DNA from: Streptomyces sp. NBC_01750
GTDB taxonomy: Bacteria; Actinomycetota; Actinomycetes; Streptomycetales; Streptomycetaceae
Assembly: GCF_035918095.1 (NCBI RefSeq)
Contig: NZ_CP109137.1
Location: 3,784,001-3,848,000 of the forward strand
Direction of reading: 5' to 3'
Length of the DNA: 64,000 nucleotides
Under the pieces are notes generated by a model. That model did no database searches. It was not told the DNA's origin and saw only the letters and a program-made list of their open reading frames with translations. The position numbers were made by a program, and so were the translations under genes. Below are positions 33,713 through 42,637 of the stretch, piece by piece. Position 1 is the stretch's first letter. The number at the start of each line of letters is the position of its first letter.

Positions 33713-34666
33713 GTGAGACGCCATCGCACCGCCGCCGGCATCCTGTTGGCCGTCGGCACCCTGCTCACCGGAGCGCTGTCCGCCACCACCGCCGGCGCCG
33801 CCCCCACACCGGACACCGCGCCCACCGTCTTCAAGCAGCGGCAGACGCAAGGCTTCTGGACCGCTGAGCGGATGCGCAACGCCACTCCGCTCGACCTGAT
33901 CCAGGCCGCTCCCGGCTCGGTCAGAGCCCCCCGGTCCGGCGGCAAGGAGACGGTGGTCCCGCCGACCGCCCTCTCCCCCACCGCCTTCCCGCAGGCCGGC
34001 GGCGCGTGGACGGGCGGCGGCGCCGTGGTCAAGACATCGGGCCGGGTGTTCTTCACCTTCCAGGGCCGTACGGCTTCGTGCTCCGGCGACTCGGTCACCG
34101 GCCAGAACGGCAGCACGGTGATCACCGCGGGTCACTGCGTGAAGTACCAGGGCAGCTGGCACACCAACTGGGTCTTCGTGCCCGCGTACAACAACGGCCA
34201 GGCGCCGTACGGTCAGTGGTCCGCCACCAAGACGTTCTCGACGGACCAGTGGGCGGCGAGCGAGGACATCAACTACGACGTCGGCCTGGCCGTCGTCGCC
34301 CCGCTGAACGGCAAGAAGCTCGCCGATACGGTCGGGGCGCAGGGACTGAGCTTCAACGGCGGCTACAACAAGCCCATGTACGCCTTCGGCTTCCCCGCGG
34401 CCGCACCGTACGACGGCACGAAGCTGATCTACTGCAGCGGCAACAGCTCGAAGGACTTCCTGTTCTCGCAGGACCACAGCCTGGGCTGCAATATGACGGG
34501 CGGCTCCAGCGGCGGCCCCTGGTTCACCTCGTTCAGCGAGGCCACCGGCACCGGGCTGCAGGCATCGGTGAACAGCTTCGGCTACGTCTTCCTGCCGAAC
34601 CGGATGTTCGGCCCGTACTTCGGCAATGAGGCCAAGGCCGTCTACGACAAGGCCCAGACCTCCTGA
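33713..34666 (+). CDS. Secreted trypsin-like serine peptidase
   Basis: 317 aa. Signal peptide at residues 1-33 (RRH, hydrophobic AAGILLAVGTLLTGALS, cleavage near AGAA). Catalytic triad: His in VITAGHCVKY, Asp in INYDVGLAVV, Ser in TGGSSGGPWF. A ~70-residue propeptide-like region precedes the protease domain. A pair of cysteines flanks the His as in other V8/trypsin-like actinomycete proteases. GTG start with AAGGAG upstream. Exported, probably degrading extracellular protein; monocistronic. Confidence 0.92.
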   Translation: MRRHRTAAGILLAVGTLLTGALSATTAGAAPTPDTAPTVFKQRQTQGFWTAERMRNATPLDLIQAAPGSVRAPRSGGKETVVPPTALSPTAFPQAGGAWTGGGAVVKTSGRVFFTFQGRTASCSGDSVTGQNGSTVITAGHCVKYQGSWHTNWVFVPAYNNGQAPYGQWSATKTFSTDQWAASEDINYDVGLAVVAPLNGKKLADTVGAQGLSFNGGYNKPMYAFGFPAAAPYDGTKLIYCSGNSSKDFLFSQDHSLGCNMTGGSSGGPWFTSFSEATGTGLQASVNSFGYVFLPNRMFGPYFGNEAKAVYDKAQTS

Positions 34667-34680
34667 TCCATTCGGGAGCC

Positions 34681-34770
34681 GGCGGGGCTGCTCGGTCCCC
34701 GCCGGTCCCACCGAGTACGCGGGAGGGAAACCCGGACGGCGCTGACCCCGGCGGGGGCCGGGTCAGCGCC
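34681..34770. terminator. Two hairpins between convergent genes
   Basis: GGCGGGG / CCCCGCC (34681-34703), then a stronger GGCGCTGACCC / GGGTCAGCGCC (34738-34770, 11-bp perfect stem, 11-nt loop) whose right arm includes the MMPL stop codon. Likely terminates both the peptidase and the MMPL gene. Confidence 0.7.
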
Positions 34771-37102
34771 GCCCGCTGCCCGCAGGCACACCGTCACCGG
34801 CCGCGCCCGCCATCTCGTGCTCGCCCTCGGTGTCCACATGCGGCAGGATCCGGTCCAGCCACCGCGGCGTCCACCATGCGGCCCGCCCCATCAGCGTCAT
34901 CACCGCCGGCACCAGCAGCAGCCGCACCACGGTCGCGTCGATGAGCACGCTCACGGCCAGGCCCAGGCCCAGCATCTTGACCACGACGTTGTCGCTGACC
35001 ACGAAGGCGGCGAAGACGCTCACCATGATGAGCGCGGCGCAGGTGATGACGCGTGCGGTGATCTCCAGCGCGTGCGCGACGCTCGCCTTCGGGTCGCCGG
35101 TGCGCAGCCAGGCCTCGTGCACGCGGGAGAGCAGGAAGATCTCGTAGTCCATGCTCAGTCCGAAGACGATGGCGAACATCATCATCGGCACATAACTCTC
35201 GATGGGTACCTTGCCCGACACCCCCAGCGCCGGGCCGCCCCAGCCCCACTGGAAGACCGCCACCACCACTCCGTACGAGGCAGCGATGGACAGGACGTTG
35301 AGCACGGCCGCCTTGACCGCGACCAGCAGCCCGCGGAAGACGATCAGGATGATGAGGAAGGCGAGAGCGACCACCACGGCGATGATCAGGGGCAGTCGGC
35401 TGGAGACGATGTCCAGGAAGTCGACCTGGGCCGCGGTCGTCCCGGTGACGTAGCCCTGCGCGGCGGTGCCGTTGACGGCCTCCGGCAGGACGTCGTCGTC
35501 CAGCCGGTTGACCAGCTCTGTGGTGACCTCGTCCTGCGGCGCCTGCTGCGAATAGGCGGTGCCGACCAGTACGTCCCCGTCCTTGGTGAGCTTCAGCGGG
35601 GTGATGGCGGCAGCCCCCGGAACATTGGTGAGCGCCTTTCGGGCCTGTGTCGCGAGCGCCGCGCGGTCGGCGGACGCGACCGCGGTCTGGTCGATGACAA
35701 GGGTCAGCGGCCCGTTGGACCCGGGGCCGAAAGCGTCGGACATGAGGTCGTACGCCCGCCGGTCGGTGAAGGACTTCGGGTCGGCGCCGTCCCCGATGTG
35801 GCCGAGCTGGATGGAGAACAGCGGAATGGCGAGCACGGCGATGACGGCCACCCCACCGGTCAGGAACCACCACGGCCGGCGCTCGACGCGCTGCGCGTAC
35901 CGGTGCCAGGTGCCCTGCGCCTCGGCGCCCGGCTCGGCGTCCGTCTCCGCGATCGGCTTGCGCACCCGGTACTTGTCGATCCGTCGGCCGATCAGCCCCA
36001 GCAGCGCGGGCACCAGGGTGAGCGCGCCGGCGACCGCCGAGACCACCGTGACGGCGGCGGCCACACCGAGTTTGGAGATGAAGCTGACCCCGGAGACCGA
36101 CAGTCCCATCAGAGCGATGATGACGGTACATCCGGAGACGAGCACCGCCCGGCCGCTGGTGGCCACCGCCATACCCGCGGCGACAACGGGATCGGCGCCG
36201 TTCATGAGGTTCTGCCGATGCCGGGTGATCAGGAACAGCGCGTAGTCGATGCCCACGCCGAGACCGATCATGGTGGCCAGCGTGGGTGAGACGGTGGCGA
36301 AGGTGAACGCGGCGGCGAGCAGCCCAAGGCAGGCGAGCCCGCAGATCACACTGACCAGCGCCGTCAGCAGTGGCACACCGGCGGCGAGCACACTGCCGAA
36401 GCCGATCAGCAGAACGAGGATCGCCACGCCGAAGCCGATCAGCTCACTGAGCCGGTCGTTGGCCTTCGGTCTGGCCAGCTCTCCCAGCGGACCGCCGTAT
36501 TCCACATCCACCCCGGCGGAGCGCAGCGGCTGGACGGCCGAGTCCACACCGTCGAGATACGACTTTTCCAGAGTGGACGGCTGCACATCGAAGCGGACGG
36601 TGATGTACGCGGTTGCGCCGTCCGTGGAGAGCGGGCCGGTGTTCTGTCCGGCCGGCTGCTGCGGAGGAGGCGTCGAACCCGGCGGAGGCAGCGGGTTCTG
36701 CGCGGACAGCACATGCGGCAGCTTCTGGAGGCTGCCGATCACCGTGGACATCTGCGGGGCGAAGCCGGTGAGTGGCTTGGCCGTGTCGTTCAGGACGATC
36801 TGGGCGGCGTATCCGCCGGCAGCGGGATCGTGCTCCTTGAGCACGTCCAGCCCCTCGGTCGACTGGACTCCGGGCAGCGAGAAGTTGTCGGAGTAGTCGC
36901 CGCCGTACGCGTGCTGCAGAACCTGCAGGCCCGCGAGGGCGACCAGCCAGGCCAGGATGACCACCCCACAGCGACGGGCGCACCATTCACCGAGCCGCCG
37001 CAGCAGGCCTTTGCGGGGGGCGGGCGCGGGTGCGGCTGCGGGGGGTGAGGCGGAGGCGGCGGAAGGCGCGGGGGAGTCCTGCGGAGGCTGAGCCAACGAC
37101 AT
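34763..37102 (-). CDS. MMPL-family RND transporter (second)
   Basis: 779 aa. Pro/Ala-rich cytoplasmic N-terminus (~45 residues), then twelve membrane helices in two halves: [20 protein letters not shown] and [19 protein letters not shown] are the equivalent proton-relay segments, with loops such as [21 protein letters not shown] with GGGAGA upstream, chosen over an upstream in-frame start. Related to the transporter at 21086-23251 but without an adjacent regulator gene. Cargo unknown. Confidence 0.92.
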   Translation of the reverse strand: MSLAQPPQDSPAPSAASASPPAAAPAPAPRKGLLRRLGEWCARRCGVVILAWLVALAGLQVLQHAYGGDYSDNFSLPGVQSTEGLDVLKEHDPAAGGYAAQIVLNDTAKPLTGFAPQMSTVIGSLQKLPHVLSAQNPLPPPGSTPPPQQPAGQNTGPLSTDGATAYITVRFDVQPSTLEKSYLDGVDSAVQPLRSAGVDVEYGGPLGELARPKANDRLSELIGFGVAILVLLIGFGSVLAAGVPLLTALVSVICGLACLGLLAAAFTFATVSPTLATMIGLGVGIDYALFLITRHRQNLMNGADPVVAAGMAVATSGRAVLVSGCTVIIALMGLSVSGVSFISKLGVAAAVTVVSAVAGALTLVPALLGLIGRRIDKYRVRKPIAETDAEPGAEAQGTWHRYAQRVERRPWWFLTGGVAVIAVLAIPLFSIQLGHIGDGADPKSFTDRRAYDLMSDAFGPGSNGPLTLVIDQTAVASADRAALATQARKALTNVPGAAAITPLKLTKDGDVLVGTAYSQQAPQDEVTTELVNRLDDDVLPEAVNGTAAQGYVTGTTAAQVDFLDIVSSRLPLIIAVVVALAFLIILIVFRGLLVAVKAAVLNVLSIAASYGVVVAVFQWGWGGPALGVSGKVPIESYVPMMMFAIVFGLSMDYEIFLLSRVHEAWLRTGDPKASVAHALEITARVITCAALIMVSVFAAFVVSDNVVVKMLGLGLAVSVLIDATVVRLLLVPAVMTLMGRAAWWTPRWLDRILPHVDTEGEHEMAGAAGDGVPAGSGRR

Positions 37103-37539
37103 GCGTTTCTCCCGACGAGAACCGGCGCACGGATGGCTGCCGAAGTCTGGAGGTGCTCTCTCCGACACCGGCCCGGAGAGAAACACAGCGGACATTCAGC
37201 ATTAAAAGACCGATCCGCTCACACGGCATGCGCAAACGACGAGATCCCGTCCGGTCAGATGACCGGACGGGATCTCGTCAGTTGTTGTGGGCCGTTCACG
37301 AGTGACTCTGAGCTGGGGATACGCGGAAGCTCCGAATCGCCTTCCCAGCCGCTTGGAGATCATTTCCCATATACCTGCGCATGCCACTCATCAGCGCATG
37401 GCCTCATGAGCACGGCTGGCCAACTGTTCCTGGTCTCCATCCGAGCTCCCAGCGCTCTACACCTGCTGCTCTTCGGCAGCGGGCACGCACGCGAGGCGGC
37501 TCTGCACTTCCCATCACGCGATACAGGCCTAGGGGGCCT
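37103..37539. other. Intergenic region containing a 42-bp palindrome
   Basis: No gene recognised. Contains the perfect palindrome at 37238-37279 and a stretch of lower G+C to 37400. It is the transition from chromosome-like to accessory sequence. Confidence 0.5.
37238..37279. repeat. 42-bp near-perfect palindrome
   Basis: Arms GACGAGATCCCGTCCGGTCA and TGACCGGACGGGATCTCGTC, 20 bp each with a 2-nt centre. Not downstream of any intact gene on either strand, so not obviously a working terminator; possibly the leftover terminator of a lost gene or a recombination end. Confidence 0.85.
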
Positions 37540-37698
37540 ATGTCGCAGGAGCCGTGGGCGGAGCTTGGCGAGACGGTCAGCGCAATTCGGGCTCAGTTAC
37601 AGGCGGCCATCAGCGAGGGTGACAGTCAGTCGCTGAAGTTCCGCACAGGGCCGGTGGAACTGGAGTTCTCCATCGCAGTCCGTAAAAAAGGCGAAGCC
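37540..37698 (+). pseudogene. Truncated trypco2-family gene
   Basis: Starts MSQEPWAELGETVSAIRAQL behind AGGGGG and continues through FRTGPVELEFSIAVRKKGEA, the first half of the trypsin-co-occurring domain 2 (trypco2) proteins of actinobacteria. Family members continue with further beta-strands (a K/R-V-x-V segment), but here the frame runs into unrelated sequence after residue 53. Trypco2 proteins normally accompany trypsin-like proteins in conflict systems; no such partner is adjacent. Confidence 0.6.
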
Positions 37699-37715
37699 CA
37701 TCTTCCCGGCTGGAA

Positions 37716-37830
37716 GGGAGGTAGACCACGAGCGGGTGGCCGCCCGCTTCGCGGGCGGCCTGCTGCCAGGCGTCGCGGTCGTCGCGGCGCCACAGCCCGT
37801 GGTCCAGGACGACGTCGTTGCCGGCCTCCA
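37716..37830 (-). pseudogene. Fragment of a P-loop kinase-like gene
   Basis: The minus strand encodes GNDVVLDHGLWRRDDRDAW followed by AAREAGGHPLVVYL, the central strand-helix-strand of zeta-toxin/chloramphenicol-phosphotransferase-like AAA kinases (VVLDxGxWxRxxR). There is no Walker A and no remaining C-terminus; the piece is sandwiched between the trypco2 fragment and the amidase stop codon. Confidence 0.55.
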
Positions 37831-37834
37831 GCTT

Positions 37835-39277
37835 CTAGTAGGCCTCCGGGGCCACATTCGCCAGCTTCCCCAGCAGTCTTCCCACATGGGTGACCGTGAG
37901 GTCACCCAGGTACGGCCCGATGAGCTGGATACCGATCGGCAGCCCCTCGGACGGGCGGCCCATCGGGATGGTGGCGGCGGGCAGGTGGACAGGGCTGGCA
38001 AGGTTCAGCCAGGTCGTCTGTTCCCAGTAGCCCCGGCGCTGTCCGTCGACGGTGATGTAGCGCTCGGAGACAGGCACGTCCGCCTGATCGGGCACGGCGG
38101 CCGTCGGCGCGGCCGGAGTGATGAGGATGTCGACACCGCCGAAGTAGGCAGCCCACTGCTGCTGGAGTCGTCGGCGTTCCTCATGGGCCAGCATCCAGTC
38201 TCGGTGCCGCATCGTGCGGGCACGGAGGTAGCAGGCCTCGGGCGACTCATCGCCAGGAGACAGTCCCCCGGACGCCTCGACCTCAGCAGCGTACGCCTGC
38301 GGCGTAGCACTGGCAGCAGCCCCGGCGAGCATCAGGGAACGGAACAACCTGTCGGAGGAGTCCATGTCGACGGGGCGCGCTGTGTCATCGATGCGGACGC
38401 CGACGTTGCGCAGGCTCCGGTGCACGTGCTCCAGCAGTGCCCGAGTGGTGGCGTCCACCCGGCAGAACGGGTCGTCGGCCCAAATGCCGATCCGGTACCC
38501 CTCCAGCTGCTTGTGCCGGGGCGGGGGCAGATCCAGCCGCCATGCGGCGGCCTCATCGGGCGCGGGCCCGGCCAACACACCGAGCGCGAGATCGAGATCG
38601 GCCGCGCTGCGCCCGAGGGGGCCGACGGAGAGCATGTCCGAGGTTGTCAGCCAGCCGGGCGGGCGGGGAATATGACCTCGACTGGGCACAATGCCGTGGG
38701 TGGGTCGCAGGCTGTAGACCCCGCAATAGTGACCGGGCAGCCGGAGTGAGCCCGCCAGATCGCTGCCGATGTCAAGCGGGCTCAGGAAGGCTGCCACTGC
38801 CGCGGCCGAACCGCCGGAGGAACCGCCGGCCGTGCGGTGCGGGTCGTGCGGATTGGGTGTGGTGCCGAACAGCTCATTGCTGGTCTGGATGCCCTGGCAC
38901 AGCGGCGGTGTATTCGTCTTACCCAGTACAACGGCACCAGCCGCGCGCATCCGGGCCACGGCGTCCGCGTCACGGCCGGGTATGTGCTCGGACAGGTCCG
39001 CCGCACCGCATGTGGTACGCAAGCCCTCGGTCTCCAGAGCGTCCTTGAGAGTAATCGGAAGCCCCAACAGCACTGCACCGGCTCGGCCGAGAGCCCGCTG
39101 CTCATCGGCTGCCGAGGCCGCGGCCAGCGCATCCTCGGCCGCTAGGGTGATTACCGCGTTGTAATCCGGGTGAGCGGTGATGCGTTCCAGATGCGCGGTG
39201 GTCAGTTCTCGGCTGGAGGCTTCTCGCCGGTTCAGGGCGTCCAGCTGTTCGCTGGCGGAGCGACGGATCAAGTCCAT
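37835..39277 (-). CDS. Amidase signature family enzyme
   Basis: 480 aa. Full Ser-cisSer-Lys triad: Lys in LPITLKDALETEG, cis-Ser in the Gly/Ser-rich RTAGGSSGGSAAAVAAF, nucleophile Ser in DIGSDLAGSLRLPGHYCGVY. Hydrolyses or transfers amide groups; too divergent to call GatA. The start overlaps the stop of the MAB_1171c-type gene by 10 bp, making it the last gene of a four-gene operon with an XRE regulator and an ImmA/IrrE peptidase. Substrate unknown. Confidence 0.9.
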   Translation of the reverse strand: MDLIRRSASEQLDALNRREASSRELTTAHLERITAHPDYNAVITLAAEDALAAASAADEQRALGRAGAVLLGLPITLKDALETEGLRTTCGAADLSEHIPGRDADAVARMRAAGAVVLGKTNTPPLCQGIQTSNELFGTTPNPHDPHRTAGGSSGGSAAAVAAFLSPLDIGSDLAGSLRLPGHYCGVYSLRPTHGIVPSRGHIPRPPGWLTTSDMLSVGPLGRSAADLDLALGVLAGPAPDEAAAWRLDLPPPRHKQLEGYRIGIWADDPFCRVDATTRALLEHVHRSLRNVGVRIDDTARPVDMDSSDRLFRSLMLAGAAASATPQAYAAEVEASGGLSPGDESPEACYLRARTMRHRDWMLAHEERRRLQQQWAAYFGGVDILITPAAPTAAVPDQADVPVSERYITVDGQRRGYWEQTTWLNLASPVHLPAATIPMGRPSEGLPIGIQLIGPYLGDLTVTHVGRLLGKLANVAPEAY

Positions 39278-40482
39278 GAAGTGGCGGCATCCTCGTAGTC
39301 GGACACGGTGTCGAAGTGGGCGGCGATGCGCAGCAACGCGCGGATATCGTCGTCCGGCGTGCGTACGTCTTCGCGAGTGCTGGCGTCGGCGTATTCGGTC
39401 GGCGTATGCGGCGATTCGTCCCGGCCGTGGGCGGCCAGTGCCGCGCGGATCTGATCCGCGGTAACGGCGGCAGCCAGCTCGGCACCGGTCAGCCCGGCGG
39501 CGGTGTGACGTACCTCGGCTGCATTGCGCTCCGACTCCTCCAGGTGGTGTCGCAGAGCCCACTGGCCGTCCCTGATCTCGACGGCGCGGCGGTACAGGTG
39601 CCAGGTGGTGCCCCAGGAGGGCACGCGGTTCGCTGCGGCGGCTGGGGGAGTCAGGACGATGGTAGGCAGGGCCTGGTGCATCACATGCCACAGCGGCGCC
39701 ATACTCCGGTAGTCGCGGAAGGCGCGCACCCAGGCCCGAGCCCGCGGGAAGATGTGGACGGCCAGCATGGGAATGAAGAATCCTGTGAGCACGAGCGAGT
39801 TGCCGCCATCGGCGCAGACCCATGCCAAACGCTCGGCGGCCGCCGACGGAGGGGTGAAGCCGAACACGGCAGCAGCAACGCCGACGAGTCGGACCACGCT
39901 GTAGCCGTAGGTCAGCAGGGCGCCGGCCACGACGACGCGTAGCCCGCGAGCGATCCAGGCCTCACCCGTATGGCCAGCAGCTCTCCAACAGCCCACGGCG
40001 AGGGCGCCCTGGCCGACGGTGTAGGCGACGATATAGAGGGCCAAGTACGCCTGGTAGGCGCCGATGTGGATGTGCCTGGCGGTGAAGCCCTGTGGAGAAC
40101 TTGAACCGGAAGCGGGAAGCAGGAGGAACAGCGTGCCCAGGGCAGCGATGACCAATGCCCCGGCCACGAGGCACACCCGGACTCTCCTGCGGGCTTTCTT
40201 CGGCGGCAGTACCCAATTGGCGAGGACGGCTGGCTGCAAGGTCACTTGAGCCGTGACGCAGCTGAACGCCGCGAGGATGCCGATCGAAGGGTTGCCGGTG
40301 ATGTCGCCCAGAAATCTCCAGACCGGCTCCATAGACACCAGGAAGGAGAGTGCGCAGAAGCCGTACACGCCGACGAGCGCGGCCAGTGCTCGGTCCTGGC
40401 GCAGGTATCGCGGAGGCCATAGCAGCACAAGGAACCCGGCGACGGCCAGAGTCAGACAGATGGGATGGAGAAGCTGCTGCAC
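39268..40482 (-). CDS. MAB_1171c-type (DUF6545) membrane protein
   Basis: 404 aa. Seven or so membrane helices in the first ~260 residues (CLTLAVAGFLVLLWPPRYL, AALVGVYGFCALSFLVSM, IGAYQAYLALYIVAYTVGQG), then a cytoplasmic helical tail containing MAPLWHVMHQALPTIVL and YRRAVEIRDGQWALRHHL, the conserved part of DUF6545. Usually annotated as a putative transporter without experimental support. These proteins co-occur with XRE and ImmA/IrrE-type genes in actinobacteria, as here. GTG start with AAGGAC upstream. Confidence 0.8.
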   Translation of the reverse strand: MQQLLHPICLTLAVAGFLVLLWPPRYLRQDRALAALVGVYGFCALSFLVSMEPVWRFLGDITGNPSIGILAAFSCVTAQVTLQPAVLANWVLPPKKARRRVRVCLVAGALVIAALGTLFLLLPASGSSSPQGFTARHIHIGAYQAYLALYIVAYTVGQGALAVGCWRAAGHTGEAWIARGLRVVVAGALLTYGYSVVRLVGVAAAVFGFTPPSAAAERLAWVCADGGNSLVLTGFFIPMLAVHIFPRARAWVRAFRDYRSMAPLWHVMHQALPTIVLTPPAAAANRVPSWGTTWHLYRRAVEIRDGQWALRHHLEESERNAAEVRHTAAGLTGAELAAAVTADQIRAALAAHGRDESPHTPTEYADASTREDVRTPDDDIRALLRIAAHFDTVSDYEDAATSWT

Positions 40483-40491
40483 GAGTCCTTG

Positions 40492-40992
40492 TCACCGCCT
40501 GCCGCGCAGTAACGTCTCTGCCACGCGGTCGTGACCCGAGATGCGTGCACCGGGCCGGTGCACGTGGCGCTGAAGGTAGGTGCCGATCAACTCCGCTTCC
40601 TTCTCGTCCTGATGTTCATAGCTGGTGCGGCCGAGCATCATCTTCACCACCGCCGGGTCGAGGGTTGGGACCAGCCGGTCGGTGACCGGCTTGGACTGAG
40701 AGAGAATCGGGCTGCCCCGATGGTTGCGCAGGATATGCCCCATTTCGTGCGCAACTATATGATCTTGATGGGCGCGACTGGTGTCCTCGTGGACGAAGAC
40801 ATAGTCGACGCCCTCCATCCGGATCCAGAGGCCGCACACTCCCTCCTCGCTGTCCGCAGGGGCGGGCGCGAGCCGGATGGGATAGCCGGAAAGCCTTTCG
40901 GCAACGGGAAGTAGCTCCCTCACGCTGCTGACATTCGGTAAGTCCAGGCCGCGGACGAAGCGTCGACAGTTGCGTCGCGTAACGCCCCTCAC
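40492..40992 (-). CDS. ImmA/IrrE-type metallopeptidase
   Basis: 166 aa. Zinc-binding HExxH is intact in HIVAHEMGHILRNH. In known systems these peptidases cleave a partner XRE repressor and so de-repress an operon. The GTG at 40992 overlaps the XRE stop as GTGA and is preferred; an ATG at 41010 is an alternative. The C-terminal part (EHQDEKEAELIGTYLQRHV) carries the glutamate-rich helix that typically gives the third ligand. Partner is most likely the regulator encoded immediately upstream. Confidence 0.85.
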   Translation of the reverse strand: MRGVTRRNCRRFVRGLDLPNVSSVRELLPVAERLSGYPIRLAPAPADSEEGVCGLWIRMEGVDYVFVHEDTSRAHQDHIVAHEMGHILRNHRGSPILSQSKPVTDRLVPTLDPAVVKMMLGRTSYEHQDEKEAELIGTYLQRHVHRPGARISGHDRVAETLLRGRR

Positions 40993-41423
40993 CTGCCATC
41001 GTCCGTACATTCATCGGTTGAGCCGACAGGCAATCCTTCCTGCGCCCGCAGCTGCTCAACGGTTGCGAGGAGTTGCTCCATGCTCTGCGGCGACAGCCCT
41101 GCCACCCGCATGGCCACTCGCTGCACCCCGGTCTCGCGTAGCTGTCTGACGAAGGCGAGCTCGGCGACGACTCTGTCTGCGGTGGCGTCGTCGAAGAAGT
41201 AGGCCACCGGGACGCCGAAGAAGTCCGCCAGCGCTTCCAGATGCCGTCTGGTGGGGTTGTCTCGTCTTCCAGTGCGCAACTGCCACAGATAGACATGAGA
41301 GAGAGTGGCTCCGCCGCGTTCGCGCAGCAGCTCGGCTATCTCCTGGTTGCTGTACGGGCCGCGGTCGGGCGGATGGACGGTCTCGAACAGTGTGTTCAGT
41401 CGTTCCTCGAACGTTCCCGCCAA
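40989..41423 (-). CDS. XRE-family regulator
   Basis: 144 aa. HTH is formed by YSNQEIAELLRERGGATLSH and VYLWQLRTGRRDNPTRRHL, then ALADFFGVPVAYFFDD, a pattern typical of Streptomyces regulators that start MAGTFEERLNTLF. The TTG at 41423 is chosen because GGGGAGG lies 7 nt upstream; the GTG at 41432 sits inside that site. First gene of the operon with ImmA/IrrE, MAB_1171c-type and amidase genes. Confidence 0.85.
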   Translation of the reverse strand: MAGTFEERLNTLFETVHPPDRGPYSNQEIAELLRERGGATLSHVYLWQLRTGRRDNPTRRHLEALADFFGVPVAYFFDDATADRVVAELAFVRQLRETGVQRVAMRVAGLSPQSMEQLLATVEQLRAQEGLPVGSTDECTDDGR

Positions 41424-41445
41424 CAGAACCACCTCCCCAGGCCAG

Positions 41446-41494
41446 GATTAACGATAGTTGACACCCTGCGGCAACCCGTGCCAACCTCGGCACG
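41446..41494 (-). promoter_or_regulatory. Promoter and operator of the XRE-ImmA operon
   Basis: On the minus strand TTGCCG (41474-41469), 17-bp spacer, TTAATC (41451-41446) forms a plausible sigma-70-type promoter 23 bp before the start codon. Immediately upstream CGTGCC-AACCTC-GGCACG (41477-41494, plus-strand reading) is a perfect inverted repeat that could bind the XRE protein. Confidence 0.45.
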
Positions 41495-42025
41495 TTAGCT
41501 GAGATTAATCACGTGCTGGCTGCTGCGCCCCCACGGGCAGGGCACACAGCCTGCCCACGTCGGCGATGCCGTGCCGCACGGGGCAGTTGTGGAGGCACAG
41601 CGACCAGCGCTGACTGTGGCGGGGGCTGACCATACCCACGTGCCGCGGAACAGCGAGTTCACTCGGATTCCTCCGTGAGGGAGCGCAGGGAAGGTGGCTG
41701 GCGTGGGGAGCGTTTCAGGCTTAGCCGGGATGAGGTGCCGATGTCCTGGCACGGAGGAAGCCGCCGTTACCGGCGGAGCGAAGCAGGGCTCGCCGCCCCG
41801 GCGTAGCCGGGGCAACTCCATTCGCTACGAGTGGAGAGCGAGGATGCGAAGCGCGTACCCGATCCGAGGTACATCCGCGCCGCCATCTCCGCAGAGACCC
41901 AGCTGCGTCGGCATTTAGCGCCCGACGCGCTCCCGCTTTGCTCACTTTAACGCCCAAAAGTGCGATATCGCCTCACGTTCTTAGGGCCAATCTGTCCGGC
42001 ACGGCATTCCCGAAAGGGTTGCATA
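41495..42025. other. Intergenic region, possible gene debris
   Basis: The minus strand from ~41640 to 41512 reads RWSLCLHNCPVRHGIADVG before a stop; it looks peptide-like and Cys/His-rich, but no start or family could be supported. The rest shows nothing recognisable. Confidence 0.3.
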
Positions 42026-42345
42026 GTGTATACAGTTCCCAAGAATAATCTGTGGTCTGCTCAGGATGTAGTGAAGGCAGCCGTCGGGGAAACTTCGCCC
42101 AGCTGGTTACCGGAAGTTTGTGAAACCTCCGCGGAGAAAGTACTCCCGTCGGAGCTAAACCATCCGTGCCACTTTGGTGTTCAAGGGCAGCAGTGCGGGC
42201 ATAACTGGTTTACGGTCGTCAATGACGCAATGCCCGAATCATTCGGGATGGAAGCGCTCGCAGGTACGCTTCTTGAGTTCCGCAAGCAGACGTGGCTTGG
42301 ACCCAAGCGCCAGTCACTCATAGCGTTCATTGGCGCGCCGGATCC
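42026..42345 (+). pseudogene. Truncated YqcI/YcgG-family gene
   Basis: GTG start with AAAGGG upstream. The ~105 codons match the N-terminal half of YqcI/YcgG (GntA-like heme N-oxygenase) proteins of actinobacteria: SPSWLPEVCETSAEKVLPSE, HPCHFGVQGQQCGHNWFTVV and GPKRQSLIAFIGAPDPD. The family normally continues for another ~130 residues with a Trp-rich haem region. Here the match stops near 42345, where sequence read best on the opposite strand begins. Broken gene; the original enzyme would hydroxylate an amine. Confidence 0.65.
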
Positions 42346-42637
42346 GGATACAGCGTTGCCTGTACATCATGCCCGGTTCCCAAGCGACGGGTTCGCGCAG
42401 GGGCTTCGTGACTTTCCTGCCGGTCGCGCTGCGGTAGCGGACGTCGATGTTCTGCCGAGTGCCGAGGTATTGGCAGGCCATGTAGAGGTCTTCGGCCCGC
42501 AGGACGCGGTCGGCAGGGACTTCGCCCGCGGCCTGGAGTGTGCCAGCGATGCGCCGGACCGGCTCGGGCGCGGGGATGTAGGCGGCAGCCAGGTTAGCCA
42601 GCAGCAGTCCTTTGATGCTTGGGACGGTGGGACCCAT
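42314..42637 (-). CDS. Hypothetical ORF, possibly part of a broken gene
   Basis: 107 aa from the ATG (MGPTVPSIKGLLLANLAAAY, IAGTLQAAGEVPADRVLRAE, MACQYLGTRQNIDVRYRSA). The protein-like reading continues upstream in the same frame (NLDAKHIAELTGGQPPAEAA) to a TGA at about 42787, and protein-like sequence resumes beyond that TGA. The full-length gene may therefore carry an in-frame stop. No family recognised. Its 3' end overlaps the YqcI-like fragment on the other strand, indicating a junction. Confidence 0.35.
   Translation of the reverse strand: MGPTVPSIKGLLLANLAAAYIPAPEPVRRIAGTLQAAGEVPADRVLRAEDLYMACQYLGTRQNIDVRYRSATGRKVTKPLREPVAWEPGMMYRQRCIRIRRANERYE

Noticed and set aside
41495..41821. A 108-aa minus-strand gene downstream of position 41821
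   Set aside because: Start lies in repetitive GC-rich sequence and the more protein-like stretch (RWSLCLHNCPVRHGIADVG) is in another frame; no consistent gene could be drawn.
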